From an uncultured Pirellulaceae bacterium (GTDB lineage: Bacteria; Planctomycetota; Planctomycetia; Pirellulales; Pirellulaceae), in NCBI GenBank assembly GCA_938083195.1, contig CALKCK010000010.1, forward strand, positions 104,081 to 168,080: a stretch of DNA of 64,000 bases, read 5' to 3'. Position numbers and translations under genes: made by a program. How positions within the stretch are numbered: the stretch's first letter is position 1; every line of letters begins with the position of its first letter. A model generated the notes under the pieces. It ran no database searches and had not been told where the DNA came from. It saw nothing but the letters and a program-made list of their open reading frames with translations. Below are positions 45,495-53,256 of this stretch, piece by piece.

Positions 45495-45608
45495 ATGAGA
45501 ACTGTTGCAGCACACTTCAATTCGCTTAACCGCACACTTGTCCAACGCTACACGTTGATGCTCTTATCATTGATGCTTGGCCTTTTTGCCTGCACGTTGA
45601 TTAGCTAA
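45495..45608 (+). CDS. Small membrane peptide, 37 residues
   Basis: An ATG at 45495 sits eight bases behind a clean AAGGGG Shine-Dalgarno site (45483-45488) and opens a 37-codon frame. The first 18 residues are polar and basic; the last 18 are strongly hydrophobic (Leu-Met-Leu-Leu-Ser-Leu-Met-Leu-Gly-Leu-Phe-Ala-Cys) and would span the membrane. No family is recognised. Ribosome-binding site quality and an appropriately placed sigma-54-like promoter make it more likely real than chance. Confidence 0.55.
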   Translation: MRTVAAHFNSLNRTLVQRYTLMLLSLMLGLFACTLIS

Positions 45609-45707
45609 GCGCCGCTTCGCGTCGAAGCCGACTCAAGACGACACCCGTACGAAGATCCGTACAGTGCTTCAAAAGTCTTCGCCATTCGCGTCATGACCAA
45701 CCTGAAA

Positions 45708-45724
45708 AGAATTGTGACAATTCT
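45708..45724. repeat. Perfect 8-bp palindrome with one-base centre
   Basis: AGAATTGT-G-ACAATTCT lies three bases past the stop of the PIN-TRAM gene and about 100 bp after the small peptide frame. It could be an operator or a weak terminator stem; there is no T run. Confidence 0.6.
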
Positions 45725-45727
45725 AGG

Positions 45728-46795
45728 TTAACTGTTCGATTCGAATTTCCCAAACACCATTCTTCCAGCACTCGTCTGAAGCATACTGGTTACCGTAATG
45801 TTTACATCTTCTCCGATGTGCTCCTTGCCCTCTTCAATCACTATCATCGTACCATCGTCAAGGTAACCGACTCCCTGCCCCATTCCTTCGCCAGCTTTGA
45901 CGACGCGAATATTAATGACTTCACCGGGCAAGAAAACTGGTTTGAGCGAATTTGCAATTTCGTTCAGGTTGATCACTGGAACATTTTGAAGCTTCGCAAC
46001 TTTATTCAAATTGAAATCACCAGTAACCACTTTGCCCTCGAGATGACGGGCAAGCAGCAAGAGTTTCATATCGACCGGTTGCCCCTGCATTTCAGGTAAC
46101 TCTCGATCATAAATCTTAAAATCAATGTTTTGGTTGTTGCGCAAACGATCCAATACATCGAGCCCACGGCGGCCCCGAGAGCGTCGCATTTTGTCACTGC
46201 TGTCAGCAATTCCCTGAAGCTCAGCAAGCACGAACCGCGGCATAATGAGCTGGTTGTCAACAACTCCAGTCTCAATCACATCCGCAATTCGCCCGTCGAT
46301 TACAACGCTGGTATCTAAAACATATGGTTTGGATCCTTTTACATCTTTACTGAATTCGACGTAGGGAATCACAAAGCGAAAATCATCGCGTGTCTGCCAT
46401 AACAGGCTGATACAGGAATAACAAAGGGAAACGCCGGCAAAGGAGACAATGATCAGTTGGAGCATGTCACGGTCAAGCGTCGTCCCAAACATCTTGGTAT
46501 CGAAGCCCAAGCCGAATAATGGCTTTAATGCCAAGTCGACGACATAAGTTAAAAATAAACCGACGACCAACCCGAAATAAACACTCGAAATCATATCGAT
46601 TCGCTTGCTTCTTATGCATACATCCAGCACGACGATTCCAACGGAGCTGAGAATAAAGATGACGAACACTGCCCATCTCGCCAATTCACCATTCGACTCG
46701 CCAGTCGTGCTGCCAATGTCATGCCCAACGGTTAACGAAAGCCCCATTCCAATTGCGATCAACAGGAATAGACCGCGTAATATCCAAAGTGCCAT
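45728..46795 (-). CDS. PIN-TRAM domain membrane protein (YacL-like)
   Basis: 355 residues. Four membrane segments occupy about 1-135. A PIN nuclease domain (about 155-275) starts with Val-Leu-Asp-Thr-Ser-Val-Val-Ile-Asp-Gly-Arg and ends with Val-Thr-Gly-Asp-Phe-Asn-Leu, supplying the acidic metal-binding residues. A TRAM domain (about 290-350) follows and is expected to bind RNA. The order matches YacL-type proteins, membrane-tethered ribonuclease-like proteins of unclear target. A palindrome lies just after the stop. Confidence 0.92.
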   Translation of the reverse strand: MALWILRGLFLLIAIGMGLSLTVGHDIGSTTGESNGELARWAVFVIFILSSVGIVVLDVCIRSKRIDMISSVYFGLVVGLFLTYVVDLALKPLFGLGFDTKMFGTTLDRDMLQLIIVSFAGVSLCYSCISLLWQTRDDFRFVIPYVEFSKDVKGSKPYVLDTSVVIDGRIADVIETGVVDNQLIMPRFVLAELQGIADSSDKMRRSRGRRGLDVLDRLRNNQNIDFKIYDRELPEMQGQPVDMKLLLLARHLEGKVVTGDFNLNKVAKLQNVPVINLNEIANSLKPVFLPGEVINIRVVKAGEGMGQGVGYLDDGTMIVIEEGKEHIGEDVNITVTSMLQTSAGRMVFGKFESNS

Positions 46796-47059
46796 GATCC
46801 ACTAATCCTTCTTATTGATAGCCGCGACGAAGAAATGAAAATTTAAACGCGACCAATAAAATCGTTCGATAAAGCCTCGGAAAACCTTAAGTGAAAGAAC
46901 GGGATTTCGAAGCGAATACACCCCAAAAACCAAATAAAAAACGTTCATTCGCTTTGTGTAACAATTATTCCAATCCCTCGGTGAGCATATTTTAGATGTC
47001 CTTGGAGCGAAAAGGTAGTCTGCACACGCATTCCATTGCAGCAAACAGCATAAAAGTTG

Positions 47060-48196
47060 CTAAGTATGCGTGTTTTTATAAGTTTGCTCAAAAAAGTGGT
47101 CCGTCATCCCGGCGATATATTCTACCGCCATCCGTCTAATCCCCACTCGTTCCGCCCGAGGTTGGTACTTTAGGGGAATCAGGCTGGGACTCTCGCAGTA
47201 GGTAACATACATCTCCTTAACTCTGGACTGCGCTTGCTCTCGGATCTTGATCAGGCTCGGATGGCGATAAACATTTTCATAAAGGTAAGCCTCAAGCTGC
47301 TGTTTCTGTTGAGCAATGCCATCGGGCAGACCAATCACAAAGTCACTCGACCGTGCCTCTTCAGCAGTTTGGAAATCGTATTTCCTGAGCTCTGCTTGGC
47401 AATGACTCAACAAACACGTGACTTGTCTTTCGATTAGTCGATGCACCAGTGCTTTGCGTAACAATTCTTGATTTAAAGAAGTATAGTTCTGATTAACAAA
47501 ATGCAGACACTCCTCCACCAGCTCCAAGTGTTTCATATCTTCAATGGAGACTAAGCCCAACTTAATCGCATCATCGGCATCATGAGCGTCGTAAGTTGTA
47601 CTATCGGCGGCATCGACAAGTTGCACTTCGAGCAGTGGCTTTTGTCCAATCATTTCTTTATCCACTCGACAAGTCTGCCCCATCAAGGATTCGTAGGTCA
47701 AATTAAGACCGGGAAAATCATGAAATCGGATTTCGATTTCCTGCACAATCGTTAACCCAAACTGGTTGTGGGAAAAACCTCCAACATCAGCGATACACTC
47801 ATCCAAAGCGTCTTCACCGGCATGCCCATAAGGGGGGTGACCAATATCATGCATCAGGGCCAGCGCCTCAATTAAATCTTCATTTAATCTCAAAACCCGG
47901 CCGAGCGTTCGGGCGATGGTTGCAACTTCGTGGGTATGCGTCAGCCGTGTTCGATGATAATCCCCCATCTCCCCGGTAAAAACTTGCATTTTTCCACTCA
48001 AACGTCGGTAAGCCGAACTATGCAGAATTCGATCGCGATCACGCTGGAACGGCCCGCGATAAGCATGCCTCGGCTCCTGATGGTCTCGGCCTTGGGAATT
48101 CGAACTAAGCATGGCATAGGGGGCCAACAAAAGCCGCTCACGCTCATCAACCCAGGCAAGAGATTGGCCTCCAGCTCCCTGATCGGTCGTATTCAT
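47060..48196 (-). CDS. dGTPase-like HD-domain triphosphohydrolase
   Basis: The enzyme family splits dGTP or other dNTPs to deoxynucleoside and triphosphate. With the ATG at 48196 it has 378 residues. The HD metal motif is visible: His in Leu-Thr-His-Thr-His-Glu-Val, then His-Asp in Leu-Met-His-Asp-Ile-Gly-His-Pro-Pro-Tyr-Gly-His. The frame extends to 48283, but that part would run over the terminator of the upstream aldolase gene, so the shorter start is preferred. The size and N terminus suit the type 2 dGTPase-like group rather than E. coli Dgt. Confidence 0.9.
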   Translation of the reverse strand: MNTTDQGAGGQSLAWVDERERLLLAPYAMLSSNSQGRDHQEPRHAYRGPFQRDRDRILHSSAYRRLSGKMQVFTGEMGDYHRTRLTHTHEVATIARTLGRVLRLNEDLIEALALMHDIGHPPYGHAGEDALDECIADVGGFSHNQFGLTIVQEIEIRFHDFPGLNLTYESLMGQTCRVDKEMIGQKPLLEVQLVDAADSTTYDAHDADDAIKLGLVSIEDMKHLELVEECLHFVNQNYTSLNQELLRKALVHRLIERQVTCLLSHCQAELRKYDFQTAEEARSSDFVIGLPDGIAQQKQQLEAYLYENVYRHPSLIKIREQAQSRVKEMYVTYCESPSLIPLKYQPRAERVGIRRMAVEYIAGMTDHFFEQTYKNTHT

Positions 48197-48237
48197 CGTT
48201 AATTTCCAAGCTCGATAAAAATAAAAAGCGCATCGCA

Positions 48238-48270
48238 CAAAAAAAGAGTCGTGCCAACACGACACGACTC
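48238..48270 (-). terminator. Rho-independent terminator of the aldolase gene
   Basis: GAGTCGTG (48246-48253) and CACGACTC (48263-48270) form a perfect 8-bp stem; the minus strand continues into a run of T. It follows the fba stop at 48313 by 42 bp. Confidence 0.85.
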
Positions 48271-48312
48271 CAGTAAATATCAACTATCAGAGATTAAAGC
48301 AAACGCCGATGG

Positions 48313-49329
48313 CTACGCTTTTGAGGTTTCTCGAAGTTTGGATGCATGTCCGGCCTGTCCGAACTCAGTCATTCGAGCAACACAGACATCTTTCATAGCC
48401 GCCCGCGCCGGCTTCAAGTAATCTCGAGGATCGAATTTATCTGGGGTTTGCTGCAAGACTTTACGAATCGCACCAGTAATCGCCAACCGGTTGTCAGTGT
48501 CGACATTGATCTTTCGAACACCGTGCTTGATTCCACGTTGAATTTCTTCGACAGGGACTCCCCAGGTCTGACGGATGTTTCCACCAAACTCATTAATAAT
48601 GTCCTGCAACTCTTGAGGAACGCTACTGCTACCGTGCATGACGAGGTGGCAATTGGGTAAACGTTTGTGAATTTCAACAATTCGGTCCATTGCCAAAACT
48701 TCCCCATCTGGTTTGCGGGTAAATTTGTAGGCGCCATGGCTTGTTCCAATCGCAACCGCCAATGCATCACACCCCGTCTCAGCCACGAATCGCTCGGCTT
48801 CTTCGGGATCGGTTAACAACTGCTCTTTGGTCAGCGTTCCTACGGCTCCGTGGCCGTCTTCCTGCTCACCCTCTCCTGATTCAAGAGAGCCAAGGCAACC
48901 CAACTCACCTTCCACTGAAACACCCTTGGCGTGAGCCTGCTTGACTACCTCTGCCGTCACGCGAACGTTGTAATCATAATCGGCAGGAGTTTTGCCATCT
49001 TCTTCGAGCGATCCATCCATCATGACCGAAGTAAAACCGTTCTCGATAGCACTCATGCAGGTCTCAACACTATTGCCATGATCCTGGTGCATCACGATTG
49101 GAATGTGAGGATAAAGCTCAGCCGCAGCCAGCATCAGGTGACGCAAATAGTTATCTTGCGAATAAGATCTCGCTCCTCGCGACGCCTGAACGATCACAGG
49201 CGAATCCGTTTCGTTCGCAGCTTCCATAATCGCTTGGATCTGCTCCATGTTGTTGACGTTAAACGCGGCAACGCCGTAATCGTTCTCCGCGGCATGATCA
49301 AGGATGACTCTTAGTGGTACCAATGGCAT
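48313..49329 (-). CDS. fba: Class II fructose-bisphosphate aldolase
   Basis: This zinc enzyme cleaves fructose 1,6-bisphosphate in glycolysis and runs backwards in gluconeogenesis. The ATG at 49329, with GGAG upstream, gives 338 residues beginning Met-Pro-Leu-Val-Pro-Leu-Arg. The zinc ligands lie in His-Gln-Asp-His-Gly and Val-Met-His-Gly-Ser-Ser-Ser, a Glu-Gly-Glu-Leu-Gly-Cys-Leu segment is present, and Asn-Val-Asp-Thr-Asp-Asn-Arg binds substrate. An upstream in-frame start at 49383 adds 18 atypical residues and is less likely. A terminator follows, so it is a single-gene unit. Confidence 0.94.
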   Translation of the reverse strand: MPLVPLRVILDHAAENDYGVAAFNVNNMEQIQAIMEAANETDSPVIVQASRGARSYSQDNYLRHLMLAAAELYPHIPIVMHQDHGNSVETCMSAIENGFTSVMMDGSLEEDGKTPADYDYNVRVTAEVVKQAHAKGVSVEGELGCLGSLESGEGEQEDGHGAVGTLTKEQLLTDPEEAERFVAETGCDALAVAIGTSHGAYKFTRKPDGEVLAMDRIVEIHKRLPNCHLVMHGSSSVPQELQDIINEFGGNIRQTWGVPVEEIQRGIKHGVRKINVDTDNRLAITGAIRKVLQQTPDKFDPRDYLKPARAAMKDVCVARMTEFGQAGHASKLRETSKA

Positions 49330-49816
49330 GAAATGTTCTCCGCTTTTTCTTGTTGAAACGTTAACTTCGCCCTGTGAAGCCAAAACATGACGCCCATGGA
49401 ATGGTGAGAAGCCAACTCGTTTTCTTTTAACTCTCGCATTATCGGGATCAATTCGATCAAACTCAATGGCTGCCCACGTTCTAGCCCAGACTTTTCACTA
49501 GGTTGTTCGGAATGTATGACCTGCGCAAAACGGCCACCGGCCCATAGGAAGACTCGCAAGCGGGGAATTGAAAACATCAAGCCCGATTAAAGGTGCGATA
49601 CAATTCGTAAACAAAGAAACGCCACCTTAAACGGCGATTATGGCCCAGTTGGCCACCCCCAATCGACCGACTCGACGCCTGAGAAATATCCTAAGAAATT
49701 TTAAATCTAAGTCAGAATAAAATCGCGATGGGAAAAATTCTTCATCCATGCGAAACGACTCAGAAGCCTCACTCGAGACGATCGTTCTTACCAATGCGAC
49801 TTGGAATCCAGATAAA
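49330..49816. other. Intergenic region between fba and the lipoprotein gene
   Basis: About 490 bp expected to contain the fba promoter (leftward). Only a 5-bp TGGCC/GGCCA hairpin near 49640 was noticed. The short open frames here lack ribosome-binding sites and recognisable products. No RNA gene seen. Confidence 0.4.
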
Positions 49817-50740
49817 TCATTCCGCGAAGGCCGTCGTTAATTTTTCCACAAAGCGGGAGTCATTGAACAAATCGTCCATTTGTGTCTGGACAATTCGAAC
49901 CAACAGCAACCGATGGGAAACGGCCTGCGATTCGCTGGGTACCGATTCGGGTTGATCGAATCCAGATTGAGCCGCTCCGAAAAACAACTTACCCAAATCT
50001 GCAACATCCGCTGTTGGAGCCAAAACAATCGACTCTCCCGACATCAAAACGATTTCAAATTTCAAATCTTTGATTCGATGAATTGCTTGACGATTTTCTT
50101 TAAAAAAGGATCGTTCCGCGATTTGCGGACGAGCTTTCCCATGATGAATTTCAAATTCAATTAACAGTTTGACTGTCCCATCCCCTTGCGGAAACGTCGT
50201 AATGTTAACTCCACCCCTAACAGCCGCTCCCGCCCCCGGAGTTTCCATATCGCCGTTTCGAATGCTCCAACTAAATTGTGAGTGAATGTCAGAAACAGGA
50301 ATCGAATACAACTCTCCCTCCCGATTTGAAATTCGGTCATGGGTAATCATCCGCTGCTTTTTTCTTAAGAGACCTTTTGAATAAAGCTGCTTTTCCAAAC
50401 TGTTCAAGTTGTCAGGCAGAATCGGGGGAGGATCAATCAACTGATGAAGAATCGGCGGCGGCGCAGAAGCCATTACCGCAGCGCGTAAACCGTTTTGATC
50501 CAATCGCTTCCGCAACTCGATCGGTAAAGCCTGCTGATCAAGTTGATTCCAAAACAATTCGAAATCATCTTTTTGCTGCGAATCTAATTGGGCCAGCGCT
50601 ACTTCCATCCCAACCGCATCGGGAGCGATTCTAGATTCTGGAAAAATCGACCGCGCAGGAATTTCTGGAGTCTCCCACTCCGCGCAACCACAGATGCAAA
50701 CCCAAACTGGCAGCATCAAAAAGTAAACACGCAAACTCAT
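49817..50740 (-). CDS. Lipoprotein of unknown function
   Basis: 307 residues. The N terminus has a signal sequence ending in Ile-Cys-Gly-Cys (Cys19), a lipobox that Lgt could modify. The mature part is mostly polar. A Pro-rich turn (Pro-Pro-Pro-Ile-Leu) lies near residue 95, and the C-terminal half (about 140-240) looks beta-rich. GGAGAG stands five bases before the ATG. The 5' leader holds a small stem (CTTGCGC/GCGCAAG, 50764-50785). No named family is recognised; location is presumably the outer or cytoplasmic membrane surface. Confidence 0.75.
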   Translation of the reverse strand: MSLRVYFLMLPVWVCICGCAEWETPEIPARSIFPESRIAPDAVGMEVALAQLDSQQKDDFELFWNQLDQQALPIELRKRLDQNGLRAAVMASAPPPILHQLIDPPPILPDNLNSLEKQLYSKGLLRKKQRMITHDRISNREGELYSIPVSDIHSQFSWSIRNGDMETPGAGAAVRGGVNITTFPQGDGTVKLLIEFEIHHGKARPQIAERSFFKENRQAIHRIKDLKFEIVLMSGESIVLAPTADVADLGKLFFGAAQSGFDQPESVPSESQAVSHRLLLVRIVQTQMDDLFNDSRFVEKLTTAFAE

Positions 50741-50989
50741 TTCTCTCCAGTTTCGTTCGGTTGCTTGCGCAAAAAGACGCGCAAGATCTTCTTATTCATC
50801 AATGGTCAGGATTTTTCCAATCCCTAACTACAGAAACTTACCAACTGAGACAAGGTGTGTTCCCGCCCAAGAAAGGGCAAAAACCGAACGAAAATTAGCA
50901 CGATCAAGTCTCTAAAACTGAGCAATCGCATTCCAAGATTGAATCCAGCCCGCCATTGGTTGATGTCCTGCTATCAGACATATTGCCAA

Positions 50990-51472
50990 TCAGGCGGCGT
51001 TAGAAAGCCGCCTAATTCGCCTTACCTCTATCGAATCCGTCTCGACCCAATCATTGTGCTTTAAAAATTCCAAAAAACACATCGCATCCTGAGTCGGGCG
51101 ACGGGGACTACCGTCGCTATCATCAAGTACAAAAGCTTGGAATGCGACTTCTGCTCGCTTTTCTAGCTTGTTGAGCGTTAACGGCAAGAGCCGCCGCAAT
51201 TCATGCCATCGCTTTTGCTGCTTCAGGGAATTTGCATGCCCGTGATCATCCGTCTCGTGTAAGAGTAACTCATCCCAATGAACAGGATTTAGATTGAGTA
51301 CCTTGGGTGCATCTTCAGGCGCATTGATCACATTTTCCTGTAGCTCGCGGCTGCTGAACAAACGACTCATGGCCCAGCCAATCGCCACGCCCGATTGCGA
51401 ATTCGATAATTTAAGTGCCGATTTTCGCAACTTCCTTAGATCGATCAATCTCGTATTTGACATTTTACGCAT
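50990..51472 (-). CDS. Small soluble protein of unknown function
   Basis: 160 residues, rich in Lys, Arg and Leu, without signal peptide or membrane helix. It reads as a helical protein, with a Leu-Arg-Lys-Leu-Arg-Lys basic start and a Trp-His-Glu-Leu-Arg-Arg-Leu-Leu middle. No motif or family is recognised. It lies on the same strand as the DUF1501 gene upstream. A nine-base gap separates it from a questionable 64-codon frame. Confidence 0.55.
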   Translation of the reverse strand: MRKMSNTRLIDLRKLRKSALKLSNSQSGVAIGWAMSRLFSSRELQENVINAPEDAPKVLNLNPVHWDELLLHETDDHGHANSLKQQKRWHELRRLLPLTLNKLEKRAEVAFQAFVLDDSDGSPRRPTQDAMCFLEFLKHNDWVETDSIEVRRIRRLSNAA

Positions 51473-51481
51473 CCAATAGAT

Positions 51482-51676
51482 TCAAGGTCGGTGGCTCAAG
51501 CAATTTTTGATCGAGCTACCTGCACCCCTGAGTAGGCACGCGTCTCTCAACCACACTTGACCAAGCCGCGCAAGAGAGTCGATCCCAATCGCGGCCGCCA
51601 GGTGTGCTGAATGATAACCGATCCGCAGACCTCGGGAAGCCAAATTTCTGGCAACCCAAAAAATGACAGCCAGCAT
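51482..51676 (-). CDS. Doubtful small open frame, 64 residues
   Basis: Fills the space between the DUF1501 gene and the 160-residue gene on the same strand. It begins with a short hydrophobic stretch (Met-Leu-Ala-Val-Ile-Phe-Trp-Val-Ala). No Shine-Dalgarno site and no recognised family. It may be chance; tiling with its neighbours is the only support. Confidence 0.25.
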   Translation of the reverse strand: MLAVIFWVARNLASRGLRIGYHSAHLAAAIGIDSLARLGQVWLRDACLLRGAGSSIKNCLSHRP

Positions 51677-51733
51677 GATTACGATAGCTGCCAGAAAGCA
51701 GCTCCTTGATCGCCCAACGAACGAACGCTTGAC

Positions 51734-53185
51734 TTATGCCATTAATTCTCGAATTGGCTCGGTATCTTGAACCCCAACGAGCCGTTGATCGAGTCCGCCA
51801 TAAAAATAGGCGAGTGCATTCGGATCGAGCCCGAGCTGATGGAGGATGGTCGCATGGATTCTCTTGACGTGCATCCGGTCTTCGACCGCAGTTGCCCCAA
51901 GCTCATCCGTTTTTCCAAGACTAACGCCCCCTTTGATGCCACCCCCGGCCATCCACATCGTAAATCCATAGGCGTTGTGATCACGCCCTGAACCTTTCGC
52001 ATACTCTGCGGTCGGTTGTCGCCCAAACTCTCCACCCCAAACGACGAGTGTTTCGTCGAGTAGCCCTCGGTCTTTGAGGTCCTTTAAAAGAGCCGCGATA
52101 GGCTGATCCGTTTCTGCGGCGTGCAAGTTATGATTGACTTCGAGATCGCCGTGAGCGTCCCAATTGTCGTCATTGTGGGCACCGCCGGAGTACACCTGCA
52201 CAAAACGAACGCCTCGCTCGACCAGTCGTCTGGCCATCACACACTGGCGACCAAAGTAATTAGTCGGCTCTTTCCCAACCCCATAGTTATCGAGCGTAGC
52301 TTGAGTCTCAGTCGCCAAGTCCACCGCTTCAGGCGCAGTACTTTGCATTTTGTAAGCCAATTCGTAACTCGCAATTCGAGCGGCTAGTTCACTATTTCCA
52401 GCCCGAGATGATTCATGGCTCTCATTCTGTTTCAACAGGGAATCCAAGAGCTTTCGCTGGGCACCATCGGTCATTCGCTCAGGACGCTTGAGGTCCAGAA
52501 TAGGCGTCCCTTCACTCCGCACGACACAACCTTGATAAGTCGCCGGCATGTAGCCGCTGGTCCAGTTAGTCGGCCCACTGATTGGGCCACCTTTATCGTC
52601 AAGCATCACGACAAACCCGGGAAGATTTTCATTCTCACTCCCCAATCCATAGTTAACCCACGATCCAAGGCAAGGATTACCACTTTGTATTTTGCCCGAA
52701 TTCATCTGCAACATCGCCGATCCATGAATGGGCGAATCTGCAGTCATGCTATGGACAAATGCGATGTCATCTACACACTTCCCAACATTGGGAAACAAGT
52801 CCGAAACCCACTTGCCGCATTCTCCGTACTGTTTAAATTTCCATCGCGGTTCGACAACCCGGCCTTGGTTACGATGCCCACCGCGACCAAAGGTTTTGAC
52901 TTCGATAGTTTTGCCATCCATGCCGTACATCTTCGGCTTGTAATCAAAAGTATCGATATGGCTTGGGCCGCCATACATGAAGAGAAAAATCACGGACTTT
53001 GCTTTGGGAGCAAAGTGAGGTTTTTTTGCCGCCAGTGGATTCACCCAATCGGTTCCATCAGCTCGAACGTCTTGAGCGGCAAGAAAGTTCTGATCCAACA
53101 ACCCGGACAGCGCCAAACCAGCAAATCCACCACCTGCTTGCCACATAAACTCGCGTCGTGTTTTTCCGCAAAAATTTCGATTCAT
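51734..53185 (-). CDS. DUF1501 domain protein (sulfatase-fold), Tat-exported
   Basis: With the ATG at 53185 the protein has 483 residues and begins with a twin-arginine-type signal (Thr-Arg-Arg-Glu-Phe-Met-Trp near residues 9-15, then a hydrophobic Gly-Gly-Gly-Phe-Ala-Gly-Leu-Ala stretch). An upstream start at 53227 would bury the signal and is less likely. DUF1501 proteins share the alkaline phosphatase/sulfatase fold and are typical of planctomycetes. Here Tyr-Gly-Gly-Pro-Ser-His-Ile-Asp-Thr-Phe-Asp (the family start) is present. The gene lies 71 bp after the cytochrome/DUF1549/DUF1553 gene, its usual partner; the reaction is unknown. Confidence 0.92.
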   Translation of the reverse strand: MNRNFCGKTRREFMWQAGGGFAGLALSGLLDQNFLAAQDVRADGTDWVNPLAAKKPHFAPKAKSVIFLFMYGGPSHIDTFDYKPKMYGMDGKTIEVKTFGRGGHRNQGRVVEPRWKFKQYGECGKWVSDLFPNVGKCVDDIAFVHSMTADSPIHGSAMLQMNSGKIQSGNPCLGSWVNYGLGSENENLPGFVVMLDDKGGPISGPTNWTSGYMPATYQGCVVRSEGTPILDLKRPERMTDGAQRKLLDSLLKQNESHESSRAGNSELAARIASYELAYKMQSTAPEAVDLATETQATLDNYGVGKEPTNYFGRQCVMARRLVERGVRFVQVYSGGAHNDDNWDAHGDLEVNHNLHAAETDQPIAALLKDLKDRGLLDETLVVWGGEFGRQPTAEYAKGSGRDHNAYGFTMWMAGGGIKGGVSLGKTDELGATAVEDRMHVKRIHATILHQLGLDPNALAYFYGGLDQRLVGVQDTEPIRELMA

Positions 53186-53256
53186 TATTTTCATTCCGTA
53201 GGAGGCAATCCATCGAGAGCCATTCAAATTTTGCTGATGTTAAATTTTCATTTCGA

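Noticed and set aside
50855..51064. 69-codon plus-strand frame
   Set aside because: Overlaps the end of a better supported minus-strand gene and has no start signal.
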